A stretch of 64,000 nt of DNA from Psychrobacter immobilis. Lineage in GTDB: Bacteria > Pseudomonadota > Gammaproteobacteria > Pseudomonadales > Moraxellaceae. Positions 34,770-43,692 of this stretch are shown here, in pieces (the first letter of the stretch is position 1; each line of letters starts with the position of its first letter). The stretch lies in the NCBI RefSeq assembly GCF_904846185.1, contig NZ_CAJGZQ010000002.1, positions 154,329-218,328 of the forward strand, read 5' to 3'. The position numbers and the translations under genes were made by a program. The notes beneath the pieces were generated by a model. The model searched no databases, was not told where the DNA came from, and saw only the letters and a program-made list of their open reading frames with translations.

Positions 34770-35246
34770 TTACGTAGGCGCTGTTTCATACGCTCCAGCA
34801 ACGGCGCAACCCTGATAGCTTTTATTATCATAAGTTAACGTCACCGTAAATTCATTTTGATAGCCATTATCATCGGTACAAATCTGGCTATTTATATTCA
34901 TAATAATAGGTTTGCCGCTAACGGTACTCACGTATTCCACACCTTCGGCATAGGTCGAACGAGAGACAACGATGGTCGTTGGTTTCAAAAAATCTGCTTC
35001 AATGCTGAGTTGGTTGCCATTAATTACTGTGCGCCAACTTTTTTCTGTATTACCAAAAGCGGTGAACGCTGATAACGGTTCTTCGGGGCTGGACGGCTCC
35101 ATGCTTAGCTGTTCGTCAGCGTTCTCTTTTGTCGTATTGGTAATGATAGCTGTTGATTCTTTTGCCGTGGTTGGTTGATGACTACTACAAGCCATTAGTG
35201 AAAGACTACTTGCTAAGCACAAAGTACTAAAAAACAAAGGACGCAT
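34770..35246 (-). CDS. Small lipoprotein with COG3650-like domain
   Basis: A 158-residue predicted lipoprotein: the signal ends in LSLMACSS with the lipidated Cys near residue 19. A Ser/Thr/Glu-rich linker follows to about residue 55. The globular part has WRTVINGNQLSIEADF, VEYVSTVSGKPIIMNI and a paired-Cys end (ICTDDNG and YQGCAVAG), which resembles the COG3650/META-like family of putative outer-membrane proteins. Function is not known. The ATG at 35246 has AAAGGAAAAG upstream and begins the signal peptide, so the frame continuing to 35366 is not used. Confidence 0.7.
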   Translation of the reverse strand: MRPLFFSTLCLASSLSLMACSSHQPTTAKESTAIITNTTKENADEQLSMEPSSPEEPLSAFTAFGNTEKSWRTVINGNQLSIEADFLKPTTIVVSRSTYAEGVEYVSTVSGKPIIMNINSQICTDDNGYQNEFTVTLTYDNKSYQGCAVAGAYETAPT

Positions 35247-35876
35247 CGCTTTTCCTTTAATATTTAAAAGAGAAAGACTTTGTGAGTGCCTTTCTTTAGG
35301 GTTAGTTGAATGGCTGTATGAGCGAGTTATATTAAGCTCTGAGTGTACAACAGACAGGCTTTGCAATCAGTGATAAGTGACGGTGATCTGCGATATTATA
35401 TAAAATACAAACACACCCTCTATATTAGTATTATTAATATAACATATGTATAAAATTTCACAGTACAGAACAAGATAAACTTGGTAGACTCTATAATCAT
35501 AGATATATTGATGACATAAATAGAAAAATTAGCGATTGACTTGAATATGAAGAAGCCACTTAAACAATAAGTGGCTTTTTTGTGCCTTGCAATGGCGGAT
35601 AGTACAGCTATGCGCTTAATAAGGTGCATGATGTTATTGATGATAAAAAGAGAGCAGCGCTAAATGAGTACAAGGTTGTATTTACCAACGGCAAGCTAAC
35701 TGTTGTTAATTAAAAGGTGCTGGTCGACAGATAAGAAAACAAAACTTTTGTCATCATATTGTCATGATGGCATCGTATCCTTGAGCCCACTATAAATGGT
35801 GGTTGCGTATCACTGGTGTCTTTATTCATTAAGTGATGCATTGATGATGGTAGACGCATCAATATAAGGTTTATCT
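35247..35876. other. Intergenic region with an orphan terminator
   Basis: This 630-base gap contains no convincing protein gene. At 35553-35582 it holds a strong intrinsic terminator on the plus strand (AAGCCACTTA, loop, TAAGTGGCTT, then T run) without any annotated plus-strand gene before it, so a short untranslated RNA is possible. From about 35610 to 35712 a short open stretch after a stop codon encodes a KKRAALNEYKVVF-like fragment that I cannot assign. Confidence 0.6.
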
Positions 35877-38234
35877 ATGAGTGTTGCTGGTCGGCTTGGT
35901 AGTATTTCCACACGCATGCTGATTATTTTAGCATTGGCTTTTTTACTAATTATCCTGATGGTGTATTGGGTTATTGAGACTCAAGCTAAGCCGCGTATAC
36001 TGGAGATGACTTCAGAGACAGTGGTTGAAACGGGTAACGAAGCCATTAATAGCATTATGGCGAACATCAGCCATGTCGACGGACTGGCAAAGGCAACCAG
36101 TGCGATGGCGGGCGGTTTGCCAAAAGAAGACAGCCTTTATAGAGAAACCTTTGGCAATCTCATGCAACAGACCGATCAACGGATTGTGGGCGGCGGCGTG
36201 TGGTTTGATCCAAATATGTACGCTCAAAACCGAGAGCGCCAGTCCTTTGTATGGGCGCGGGATGACGCAGGCAACATGCAACCGTTAGAGCAGTATAATC
36301 AAGTGCGCCAAACGCCGAGTCCTTATTATAGAGAGTGGTGGTACATTCCTGCGATGTACGCACGTCATGACCACTGTGTCTGGAGCCGTGCGTATGTTGA
36401 TCCGCAAAGCAATCAGCCGATGATGACGTGTGCCAAGGCATTGTATGACAGTCGCAATCAGGCTTTTGATGGAGTGGTGAGTTTTAATCTGCTATTAGAT
36501 AACCTCGATGAGGCTATGAAAAAGTGGCAAGATAAGCTGGGTGGTTATGTCTTTTTGGTAGACTTGGACAATCGATTTTTGACCTTTCCTGATCAATCTA
36601 TGGTCACGCAAGTGACTGAGGATAATCCCCAAGGCGAGATGGTAACTGCGCATCAATTGGCCGAGAAAAACCCTACCTTTGCACCTATTGCGGACAGCCT
36701 AGATAATATTAACCAAACACTCATCGATGAGGCCGTTGCCAAAGATGAAGGTCGTTATACGCTCGCGGCGCGTAGTATTTTGAGTACGACCAATCTGAAT
36801 AAAATCAGCGAACAAGAATCCAAGTTGCTGTCAGCATTGCTGCTATTGAATATTGACCAAACGTTTAATCTGGTAGACAGTCACTTGATTGAGACCATCG
36901 CTGTGCCCAATGACTTTGTGTTGCAGCAGCCCGCCACCGCCTTTGTGTTTCGCATGCCATTTACCTATTGGAAGATGGTCATCGTCAAGCCCAATAATGA
37001 CATGATGAGCGTGGCAAATGCGTTGTCGAACCAGCTGATTCAAACCATGCTACTGGGTTTTATTCCTATCCTGTTGTTGACCGCGTGGGTGTTCCGTCGC
37101 TACTTTACGCGACCGCTAAAATATATGGCACTAGCAGTGGCTGATATGGGTGCATTAATTGAGCAAAAAAAATATCAACAATTAAGCGCCCTTAAACTGC
37201 CACACTCAAATGTCAGCGAGATTCAAATCATCAGCGAGCAGACCAACCAATTAATTGACCGCGTCGTCGAAAATGAAGGCGCGCTTGCCGAAATCAATGT
37301 CCATCTAGAAAAACAAGTCGCTGCCCGCACGCAAGACTTGCAGCAAGCTATGGATGAGTTAAAAGCCTCACAAGTGCATCTGGTGCGCTCCGAAAAAATG
37401 GCGACACTGGGCCAAATGGTGGCGGGCGTGGCGCATGAGGTCAACACACCGCTGGGCTACGTGCGAAGTAATATGGAGCTGGTCGGTGATAATCTCGTGC
37501 GTTTTGATGAACTGTTACAGCATACCGATCAATTATTGCAGGCGTTAAAAGCGCCAACTATCAATCAAGAGCAAGTCAAGCAGCTGATAGAGCAAACCTT
37601 ACAATGTTGCGAGGAAATCAAAGAAGATGAAGTCAGTGAAGATTTGGCAGATTTAATCAAAGATGGACTTTATGGCGTCGACCAAATTGCTGAACTGGTC
37701 GTCAGCTTGCGCGACTTTTCTCGACTAGACGAATCCAAAATAAAAGATGTCGATATCAATGATTGCATCAATACCTCATTGATTATGGCTCGCAATAATT
37801 TAAAAACCTTAGACGTTAATACCAATCTAGCGGAGCTGCCGCTGATTCAATGTAATCCTTCACAAATTAACCAAGTATTACTAAACCTATTTAATAATGC
37901 CGCCCAAGCCATGCCGCCAGATCATAAAGGGACATTGCAAGTGAGCTCGTCTGTCGATGAGGCGCAGCAATATATCGTAGTACGCATTATAGACAATGGT
38001 GTCGGTATCGCAGAGCATGTTTTAACGCATATCTTTGAGCCGTTTTTTACCACCAAAAAAGCAGGCGATGGCATAGGGTTAGGATTGGCCATTACGGCAC
38101 AAATCATCGAACAACATGGTGGACGCATTGAGGTTAGCTCAGTCATTAGTGCGGGCACGACGTTTACCCTCATGCTACCGATACAGTCTATCGTTCATGA
38201 AAAGAAACCTTCGCAAGCCTTATTTGAAAGTTGA
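35877..38234 (+). CDS. Cache-domain sensor histidine kinase
   Basis: A 785-residue membrane sensor. Transmembrane helices near 14-34 and 382-402 bracket a large periplasmic double-Cache-like domain, with conserved WWYIPAMYAR-type and VWSRAYVDPQS segments around 155-185 that resemble dCache ligand pockets. A HAMP-like linker and coiled coil (430-500) lead to the kinase core: H near 520 in VAGVAHEVNTPLGYV, N-box NLFNNAAQAMPP, DNGVGI, and GIGLGLAITAQIIEQHGG. The catalytic core is of the NtrB/ZraS-like group, often paired with non-DNA-binding regulators. The partner regulator gene follows after 33 bases. The signal is unknown, possibly a small organic acid or amine. Confidence 0.85.
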   Translation: MSVAGRLGSISTRMLIILALAFLLIILMVYWVIETQAKPRILEMTSETVVETGNEAINSIMANISHVDGLAKATSAMAGGLPKEDSLYRETFGNLMQQTDQRIVGGGVWFDPNMYAQNRERQSFVWARDDAGNMQPLEQYNQVRQTPSPYYREWWYIPAMYARHDHCVWSRAYVDPQSNQPMMTCAKALYDSRNQAFDGVVSFNLLLDNLDEAMKKWQDKLGGYVFLVDLDNRFLTFPDQSMVTQVTEDNPQGEMVTAHQLAEKNPTFAPIADSLDNINQTLIDEAVAKDEGRYTLAARSILSTTNLNKISEQESKLLSALLLLNIDQTFNLVDSHLIETIAVPNDFVLQQPATAFVFRMPFTYWKMVIVKPNNDMMSVANALSNQLIQTMLLGFIPILLLTAWVFRRYFTRPLKYMALAVADMGALIEQKKYQQLSALKLPHSNVSEIQIISEQTNQLIDRVVENEGALAEINVHLEKQVAARTQDLQQAMDELKASQVHLVRSEKMATLGQMVAGVAHEVNTPLGYVRSNMELVGDNLVRFDELLQHTDQLLQALKAPTINQEQVKQLIEQTLQCCEEIKEDEVSEDLADLIKDGLYGVDQIAELVVSLRDFSRLDESKIKDVDINDCINTSLIMARNNLKTLDVNTNLAELPLIQCNPSQINQVLLNLFNNAAQAMPPDHKGTLQVSSSVDEAQQYIVVRIIDNGVGIAEHVLTHIFEPFFTTKKAGDGIGLGLAITAQIIEQHGGRIEVSSVISAGTTFTLMLPIQSIVHEKKPSQALFES

Positions 38235-38267
38235 GAGACTTCCAACCATTTATTTAAAGAGAGCGTC

Positions 38268-39206
38268 ATGCAAAAACCAAAAATCGCTTTTATCGATGAT
38301 GAGCCGCGTATCTTGCGCAGCTTAAAAATGCATTTTCGCCAGTCACATGACGTATTTATTACTACCGATGCCACTGAGCTAATGGAATATGTCAGCACGA
38401 ATGAAGTACAAGTGGTCATCAGCGACCAGCGCATGCCAGATAAGCAAGGTACGGAAGTATTGAGTGACATCAAAGCAGCTTCACCAAATACTATTCGTAT
38501 CTTGTTAACTGGTTATGCGGATCTGAATGCTGTGATGGATTCTGTGAATGAGGGCGAAATTTATCGCTATATCACTAAGCCATGGCAAAATGACGAACTC
38601 AAAAAAATCGTTAATAAAGCCACAGAAATTGCTCAGCAAACGCAAGAAATCACACAAAATACTATGGAAAATGATGCAACTCAAAACCGTGTTAATAGTG
38701 GCACGGTTAGCAATCGCAATATATTGGTACTAGACGATGATGAGAGTGTCTATCAACAAATAAAAAGTCATTTTCAGAGCGCTTATACTGTGAGCTGGGC
38801 GAGTAACCTTGAACAGGCCGCAAAGTTATTACAAAAAAAACGCTTTGGTGTCACGATTACAGATTCGACGCTCAATAAAGAAAATATTACGCCCATCGTT
38901 TATGCCTTAAAAAATATCCAGCCAGATCTGATGGTTCTTATGTTGACTGAGTTCAAAGATGCCCATATGGTCATTGATTTAATTAATAAGGGTCAGGTAT
39001 ATCGCTGTCTACCACGTCCGACTAACTTCTCTATCATGAGTATCAGTCTTGATCGGGCTTTTGATCATCACGAAAGATTGGTGCAGCAGCCGATACTGGC
39101 AGCTCGTCATCATGTTGAAGAAGTGCCGGAGTCAGAGGCTTTTAACTTTTCTGAAAGGCTAAAAGGTTTCTTTGCTAAATTCAGAGGTTGGCGCATTAGT
39201 AGATAA
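38268..39206 (+). CDS. Response regulator with two receiver domains
   Basis: A 312-residue protein. The first receiver (1-120) is complete: acidic pocket DDE near the start, phospho-acceptor in VVISDQRMPD, and the Lys in YRYITKPW. The second (about 145-270) has the pocket LVLDDDES and a candidate acceptor in ITDSTLN, but the expected K-P is R-P in YRCLPRPTN, so it may be degenerate. There is no DNA-binding, GGDEF or HD domain; the C-terminus is a short basic amphipathic stretch (FSERLKGFFAKFRGWRI). It probably acts by protein contact. It is co-transcribed with the preceding Cache kinase; GAGAG precedes the ATG. A terminator follows. Confidence 0.85.
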   Translation: MQKPKIAFIDDEPRILRSLKMHFRQSHDVFITTDATELMEYVSTNEVQVVISDQRMPDKQGTEVLSDIKAASPNTIRILLTGYADLNAVMDSVNEGEIYRYITKPWQNDELKKIVNKATEIAQQTQEITQNTMENDATQNRVNSGTVSNRNILVLDDDESVYQQIKSHFQSAYTVSWASNLEQAAKLLQKKRFGVTITDSTLNKENITPIVYALKNIQPDLMVLMLTEFKDAHMVIDLINKGQVYRCLPRPTNFSIMSISLDRAFDHHERLVQQPILAARHHVEEVPESEAFNFSERLKGFFAKFRGWRISR

Positions 39207-39210
39207 AAAA

Positions 39211-39235
39211 ATAGGGCACGCTAAGAATGCCCTAT
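39211..39235. terminator. Terminator between the two-receiver regulator and the MNHEQ-tail gene
   Basis: ATAGGGCA and TGCCCTAT form an 8-bp stem around a 9-base loop, with an A7 tract on the left, giving a U-run for minus-strand transcripts. It serves the convergent pair of genes. Confidence 0.8.
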
Positions 39236-39281
39236 CCATAGTTTAAAATATCATTGCCTCCTATGTACATGAGAGACGTTT

Positions 39282-40184
39282 TTATTGCTCGTGATTCATT
39301 TGCTCGTGATTCATTTGCTCGTGATTCATTTGCTCGTGATTCATTTGCTCGTGATTCATTTGCTCGTGATTCATTTGCTCGTGATTCATTTGCTCGTGAT
39401 TCATTTGCTCGTGATTCATTTGCTCATGATTCATTTGCTCATGATTCATTTGCTCATGATTCATTTGCTCATGGTTCATTTGCTCATGGTTCATTTGCCC
39501 GTGTCCACCATGCATATTGGCCATGACCATCGGCACCGCTATGACGGCTAAGCCAGATAGCATCATGATTGCGCCATTCACTTGCCTTAGGCGCAAACGC
39601 CCGATTTGATTGCGCATCCAGTTGACCGTTTCGTGCGTGGCGACGAGCATGGGTACGGTTCCTAGACCAAAGACAAACATTAATACGGCACCCGTGAGCG
39701 GGTCATGACCGACGACCGCAATAAGTAATGCGCCATAAACGAGACCACAGGGTAAAAATCCCCATAATAAACCTGCCGTCAATGCTCGAGGAAAGGTGTT
39801 TAAGGGGAATACTTTCTGCCGCAGAGGTGATAAAGCTTGCCAAAAATGCATACCAAGACGTTCAAGCCTGTTTAAAAAAGGCAACCCTAGCATGGTTAAT
39901 CCTACAAATACCAAGACCAACCCTAGTAGAATGCGAGGTGTGCTATTGCCAACCATCAGAGGGGTTAATACCGTGGTGCCAATCACTCCAGCAATTAAGC
40001 CCAATAGGGCATAACTGAGTAAGCGCCCCAAATGGTAAGTCGCAATGAGGCCGCGTTTTTTTGCTGGACTGGTTTCTTTCATCGATAGCCCAAATGCGGT
40101 GACGATACCGCCACACATACCTAAGCAATGCGGCGAACCAAAAAATCCCATTAAAAATGCTGCAATTAATAGTGCCATAGTCAT
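39282..40184 (-). CDS. UreH/SafE-like membrane protein with a 14 x MNHEQ tail
   Basis: A 300-residue protein. Residues 1-220 are a six-helix membrane domain of the COG2836 / UreH-2 (sulfite exporter SafE-like) type, beginning MTMALLIAAFLMGFFGSPHCLGMCGG with the family's HCxGMCGG motif. After MHGGHGQ the C-terminus consists of fourteen exact MNHEQ pentapeptides ending at the stop codon. Each unit supplies Met and His, typical soft-metal ligands, so the tail may collect copper. The gene follows the TonB-dependent copper receptor gene, with an 88-base gap. Proteins of this group help copper delivery to cytochrome oxidase in other bacteria. The tail's role is inference. Confidence 0.85.
   Translation of the reverse strand: MTMALLIAAFLMGFFGSPHCLGMCGGIVTAFGLSMKETSPAKKRGLIATYHLGRLLSYALLGLIAGVIGTTVLTPLMVGNSTPRILLGLVLVFVGLTMLGLPFLNRLERLGMHFWQALSPLRQKVFPLNTFPRALTAGLLWGFLPCGLVYGALLIAVVGHDPLTGAVLMFVFGLGTVPMLVATHETVNWMRNQIGRLRLRQVNGAIMMLSGLAVIAVPMVMANMHGGHGQMNHEQMNHEQMNHEQMNHEQMNHEQMNHEQMNHEQMNHEQMNHEQMNHEQMNHEQMNHEQMNHEQMNHEQ
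39286..39495. repeat. 14 tandem copies of a 15-bp coding repeat
   Basis: Unit TGCTCGTGATTCATT on the plus strand. From low to high coordinates there are nine exact copies, then three TGCTCATGATTCATT and two TGCTCATGGTTCATT. All variants are synonymous on the minus strand (MNHEQ). The unit length keeps all frames open, which creates long spurious open frames here. Confidence 0.97.
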
Positions 40185-40272
40185 GAAGGTGCTTCCTAAA
40201 ATATAAGATAAATAAAATCCGTTGAAGGTTTAATCGTTATGTTAGTCAGTTAATGACCTATCTTAATGACAC

Positions 40273-42576
40273 CTAAAACTTATAGTTGACACCCACATAC
40301 AATGATCGGCCTGCGCCAGGAACGGCAGTGCCCCAGTTAGAACCGTTGCCTATTTCGCCATTCATTGACATGGTTTTGCCTTGACCCATGTATGCGCCCC
40401 CTAGAGGTAGGTCATAGTTTTTATCGAATACGTTATCGATACCAGCCTCAATTGCTACCTCTTTAAACTGATAGCCTGTACTGAGGTTTAAGAGGCCATA
40501 ACCCGCCGTTTTAATTTCGTTGCGAGGGGTTGAGATATCATTTTTAGCCGCGACGCCCACCACTTCGATTTGGTTTGTCCAACCGTTATTTTCCCGATTC
40601 AGGGCAACACTGCCATTGAATGGCATGATGTTATATAAGTCTGAGCCGCTGTCTTTATTTTTCCCTTTGGTATAGCTTAAGGAGCCTACCATATTCCAGT
40701 ACCCCCAAGCATTTGCTGCCAGCTGCCGATTGGCTGAGATATCTATGCCATATATCTCAGCATCTTGGTTGGTATAGCGCAGCACATTATATTGATTCGC
40801 TGTTTGAGTGCTAGCTGCTGTGTTTGCCATGGGGTTCCACTGTACGGCATCGACATAGTCGTCAATTTTTGAATAGTAAGGAGTGGCTTTAACGCCCCAG
40901 CTATCATCAGCACCGCGCCAGTCTAAGGTGGCAGATAGGGTGTTAGATTTTTCTGGGCGTAGATTAGGATCACCAAAATAGCCATTACCGTCACCAAAGG
41001 TATTGTTCATGATAGCCGCCATTTTCCAAGTGGACCAGGTATAGCGTTCATATAAGCTTGGCGTGCGCTCTTTGTGCGACAGACCTAAGGCTAGATTTTT
41101 TTGTGAATCAATGTCGTAGCGTGCGAGTGCAGTAAAATCAAAGTTGTTATCGGTGGTTCGGCGGTCACTGGCATTAAAGTTAGCGCTATCTCGCAGCTGA
41201 TTGGTCATATTGTTTTGACCATCGATTTGATAGCCATGTACTTCATCAGCACTGGTACGTACGTTTTCATAGCGAGCGCCAAGCTGGGTGCTCCAGTCAG
41301 GCGAGATGTCTTTTTCCCATTCGCCATAGATACCGATACGCTGACGCTGACCATTGTTGATATTTTGAAAGTCGTTTGGTGACATCATACCGTCGCCAGA
41401 TGCCGCCCACGTGTCATCGAGAGTGTAGTCTTGATATTCAGCACCTATATTGAGCGTGCCTTGGTTGGTTAGATCAATAATACCTTTAAGATTGGCACCG
41501 ATGGTTTCGCTACTGGTGTACATCGGCATACCTTTGGCATTACCGTACAAGAACTGTTTGTCTTCCCCAAAGTTCATATAGTGATCGACATCTTCATGAT
41601 AGGCCTGTGCTTCTAACTGCCCCCAATTTAACTCGCTCTTGTAGCGCAAATTAATGCGGTCAAGCTGATTGTCGAGCATGTCCATCCGCTGATTTGGATA
41701 TAACTCTTTTGGGACGTTTTGCCACAAATAAGTGCCTTGTAGCAGATGATTGCCGTTCTTATAAGCCACATCTACTGACTGGTTTTTGCTTTCATAGGCG
41801 GTTGAACCAACTTCGTCTTTCGCTAAGGTTTTACCAGCGTTCCCTGTCTCTGTATAAGATTTAAAATCACCACCAGCTTTATAATTATCCGCCTGCGCAA
41901 AGCTGCCTTTATAGGTGAGGCTAAGCTGCTCGTTTGCTGCTGTGGTAGATACATTGGCACCATAAGCGTCACCATTACTACGATAAAATGTGCCGATTTC
42001 ACCTGATGTTAATATGTCGCTATCCGTTGAAAACATAGGCTCCGCTGTTTCGACGAGGATGGTACCTCCAATACTATTACCACCGACACTCACAGGCGTC
42101 ACACCTGCATAGACAGTGGTCTTTTCTATAGCGCTGGGCGCAATATAAGACAAGGGTGAGTTCATACTGTTTGGACAGGAGGCGATTGAGTCAACGCCAT
42201 CCACTAAGATACGCAGACGGTTGTCCGCCAAGCCTCTCATCACGGGCAAGTTTGAGATGCCACCGGCACTTTGGACATTTAGACCGGGTATTTTTGTCAG
42301 TATAGTGGCCGTATCACTGCTTGCCACTTGTTTGCTGCTAATAAACTTTTGATCAAGGGTGGCGGCTGTCCCAAGTGCATTGGTACTAGAGCGCTTATCC
42401 GCTGCTGTCGCATAAACGACGATTTCTGGCAATTGAATATGTGGCTCATCATCGGTAGTAGGCATGTGCGCCTTTACGGTTGTGGAATCCGCATAAGCGC
42501 TACTGATATGCAATAAAGACAAAGCTAAAACACTTAGTTTTAAAATAGGTACAGCGTTTATTGATGAAGATAACAT
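40273..42576 (-). CDS. oprC: TonB-dependent copper receptor, OprC type
   Basis: A 767-residue outer-membrane receptor. A signal peptide (1-29, ending AYA) is followed by the plug domain with LGTAATLDQKFISSKQ and the DNRLRILVDGVDSIASCPNSMNSP motif typical of the OprC/NosA group, then a 22-strand barrel that ends in SLYVGVNYKF with a terminal Phe. Met- and Asn-rich loops near the C-terminus (GAYMGQGKTMSMNGE) also mark this group. It imports copper or a copper complex with TonB energy. It has AGGAAAG before the ATG. It lies between the MNHEQ-tail gene and the DUF2946 gene, all on the minus strand. Confidence 0.92.
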   Translation of the reverse strand: MLSSSINAVPILKLSVLALSLLHISSAYADSTTVKAHMPTTDDEPHIQLPEIVVYATAADKRSSTNALGTAATLDQKFISSKQVASSDTATILTKIPGLNVQSAGGISNLPVMRGLADNRLRILVDGVDSIASCPNSMNSPLSYIAPSAIEKTTVYAGVTPVSVGGNSIGGTILVETAEPMFSTDSDILTSGEIGTFYRSNGDAYGANVSTTAANEQLSLTYKGSFAQADNYKAGGDFKSYTETGNAGKTLAKDEVGSTAYESKNQSVDVAYKNGNHLLQGTYLWQNVPKELYPNQRMDMLDNQLDRINLRYKSELNWGQLEAQAYHEDVDHYMNFGEDKQFLYGNAKGMPMYTSSETIGANLKGIIDLTNQGTLNIGAEYQDYTLDDTWAASGDGMMSPNDFQNINNGQRQRIGIYGEWEKDISPDWSTQLGARYENVRTSADEVHGYQIDGQNNMTNQLRDSANFNASDRRTTDNNFDFTALARYDIDSQKNLALGLSHKERTPSLYERYTWSTWKMAAIMNNTFGDGNGYFGDPNLRPEKSNTLSATLDWRGADDSWGVKATPYYSKIDDYVDAVQWNPMANTAASTQTANQYNVLRYTNQDAEIYGIDISANRQLAANAWGYWNMVGSLSYTKGKNKDSGSDLYNIMPFNGSVALNRENNGWTNQIEVVGVAAKNDISTPRNEIKTAGYGLLNLSTGYQFKEVAIEAGIDNVFDKNYDLPLGGAYMGQGKTMSMNGEIGNGSNWGTAVPGAGRSLYVGVNYKF

Positions 42577-42644
42577 CTTACTTTCCTAGAAATTCGCAAA
42601 AATATTTTATGAAATCGGTTATTCAGTTTTTACTAAGAGGCAAT

Positions 42645-42759
42645 GTAAGCCAAGGTAAGCCAAGCCATTTATGGACTTAGACTAAGCACTTGCCGAATAT
42701 TTTCCGATATAAATAGATAGCATTTTGAGCACAATATTATGAGCACAGTTTTGAGCGCA
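42645..42759. promoter_or_regulatory. Short repeats in the oprC leader
   Basis: GTAAGCCAAG occurs twice in direct tandem at 42645-42664. Three TGAGCRCA units start at 42726, 42740 and 42752. They lie 70-180 bases upstream of oprC and could be operator half-sites. No known regulator motif was matched. Confidence 0.4.
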
Positions 42760-42842
42760 ATGTTTTAGGCAAACGCATACAAGTGCCTCAATCAGAGCGT
42801 CAAATAAGCGCGTTGATTGAGAGCATGGTCACTAATGCTCTA

Positions 42843-43012
42843 GGGCGTGTCCTCAATTCAATTGATTACTTTCTAAATGGGCTAAAAATGGCTAAATTTT
42901 GCCAAACATCATCAAATAGCTTATTAATATCTCGATATTATTTGCGCTACTTTCCTTGTTTGACAGCAATTTATCTCATGTTTATCACCATTTTTAAAAT
43001 GAGGACACGCCC
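42843..43012. mobile_element. 170-bp miniature inverted-repeat transposable element
   Basis: The termini GGGCGTGTCCTCA and TGAGGACACGCCC are perfect 13-bp inverted repeats, flanked on both sides by TA, consistent with a TA target duplication. The interior has no intact gene. Related ends occur at 746-784 and 32488-32534. It sits between the DUF2946 and oprC genes and may carry promoter or terminator activity into that cluster. Confidence 0.8.
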
Positions 43013-43053
43013 TAAAAATATTGGACTATAAATGTGGATAATTATGTAGATAG

Positions 43054-43692
43054 TTATGTGGGTATGACTGGAGGAGCGCGTGCGAGGGGTCGTAAAAAAT
43101 TACTAGGAGAGTAGGTATGTGAGCGATACAAAAACGTGACTGAGACAGTAGACAGCTCAATCAAAGCCGAGTCAGTATGTGTAAAAGCGACTGGCAATAG
43201 TGCCGTAGACATGGCAGTGCAAAGGTCACAGCCAGTGTATTTTACGGCATCAGGGTTAGATTCAGAGCTTTCAACCTTATCTTTGCTATACAAAGCTTCG
43301 TGCGAAGGTGCGGCGTCAACCGTTATAACTGGCTCAACGGTCGCAGGCGATGCTAAAGATAAGGATGCATTATGATGAAGTAAATGACGGGCGGCACTAT
43401 CAATGGGTATGTTGTGATTCGTTTGCGCAATATCAGTCTGTATTTGCTCATACTGCTTAGCTGCCGATACAATCGGTGCAAGCTCTGCACAGATACCATG
43501 ACCTAAGTGGGCATTATCATCCCATAGAGGTGTGAGCAACAGCGTGATGTGCATGATCCAAGCAAAACATGCGACCAACATGCCGAACCACATCGTTACC
43601 GGTGATGAATATCGTAAAACAAGCTTACGGCGCTTAGTAGACATGATAGGGTTCATCGTATTACCAGCATGCTGATGATGCATAGGTAACAT
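43054..43692 (-). CDS. DUF2946 family protein
   Basis: A 212-residue protein with one clear membrane helix (about 34-54), a His-containing central part, and the family's Cys pair in TGCDLCTAMSTALLPVA near residues 153-168, followed by a hydrophobic segment. DUF2946 proteins are small, often sit next to OprC-type receptors and TonB-linked copper genes, and are thought to handle copper. The central Ser/Ala/Glu-rich region (80-150) is long for the family. Several Met codons near the start (43692, 43683, 43656, 43644) make the true N-terminus uncertain. It is upstream of oprC on the same strand, with the miniature element between them. Confidence 0.72.
   Translation of the reverse strand: MLPMHHQHAGNTMNPIMSTKRRKLVLRYSSPVTMWFGMLVACFAWIMHITLLLTPLWDDNAHLGHGICAELAPIVSAAKQYEQIQTDIAQTNHNIPIDSAARHLLHHNASLSLASPATVEPVITVDAAPSHEALYSKDKVESSESNPDAVKYTGCDLCTAMSTALLPVAFTHTDSALIELSTVSVTFLYRSHTYSPSNFLRPLARAPPVIPT

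Noticed and set aside
35420..35629. 69-codon minus-strand frame
   Set aside because: It crosses the terminator hairpin, is AT-rich, and has no support as a protein.
39286..39495. CRISPR array
   Set aside because: Units are directly adjacent without spacers and code a pentapeptide.
39254..39551. Plus-strand open frames coding long repeats (FARDS-type, LLVIH-type)
   Set aside because: They are mirror frames of the 15-bp repeat. The repeat has no stop in these frames, and the minus strand has the membrane domain, start and synonymous variation.
42783..43031. 82-codon plus-strand frame
   Set aside because: It runs through the miniature element and its flanks, has no ribosome site or domain, and its end is the element terminus.
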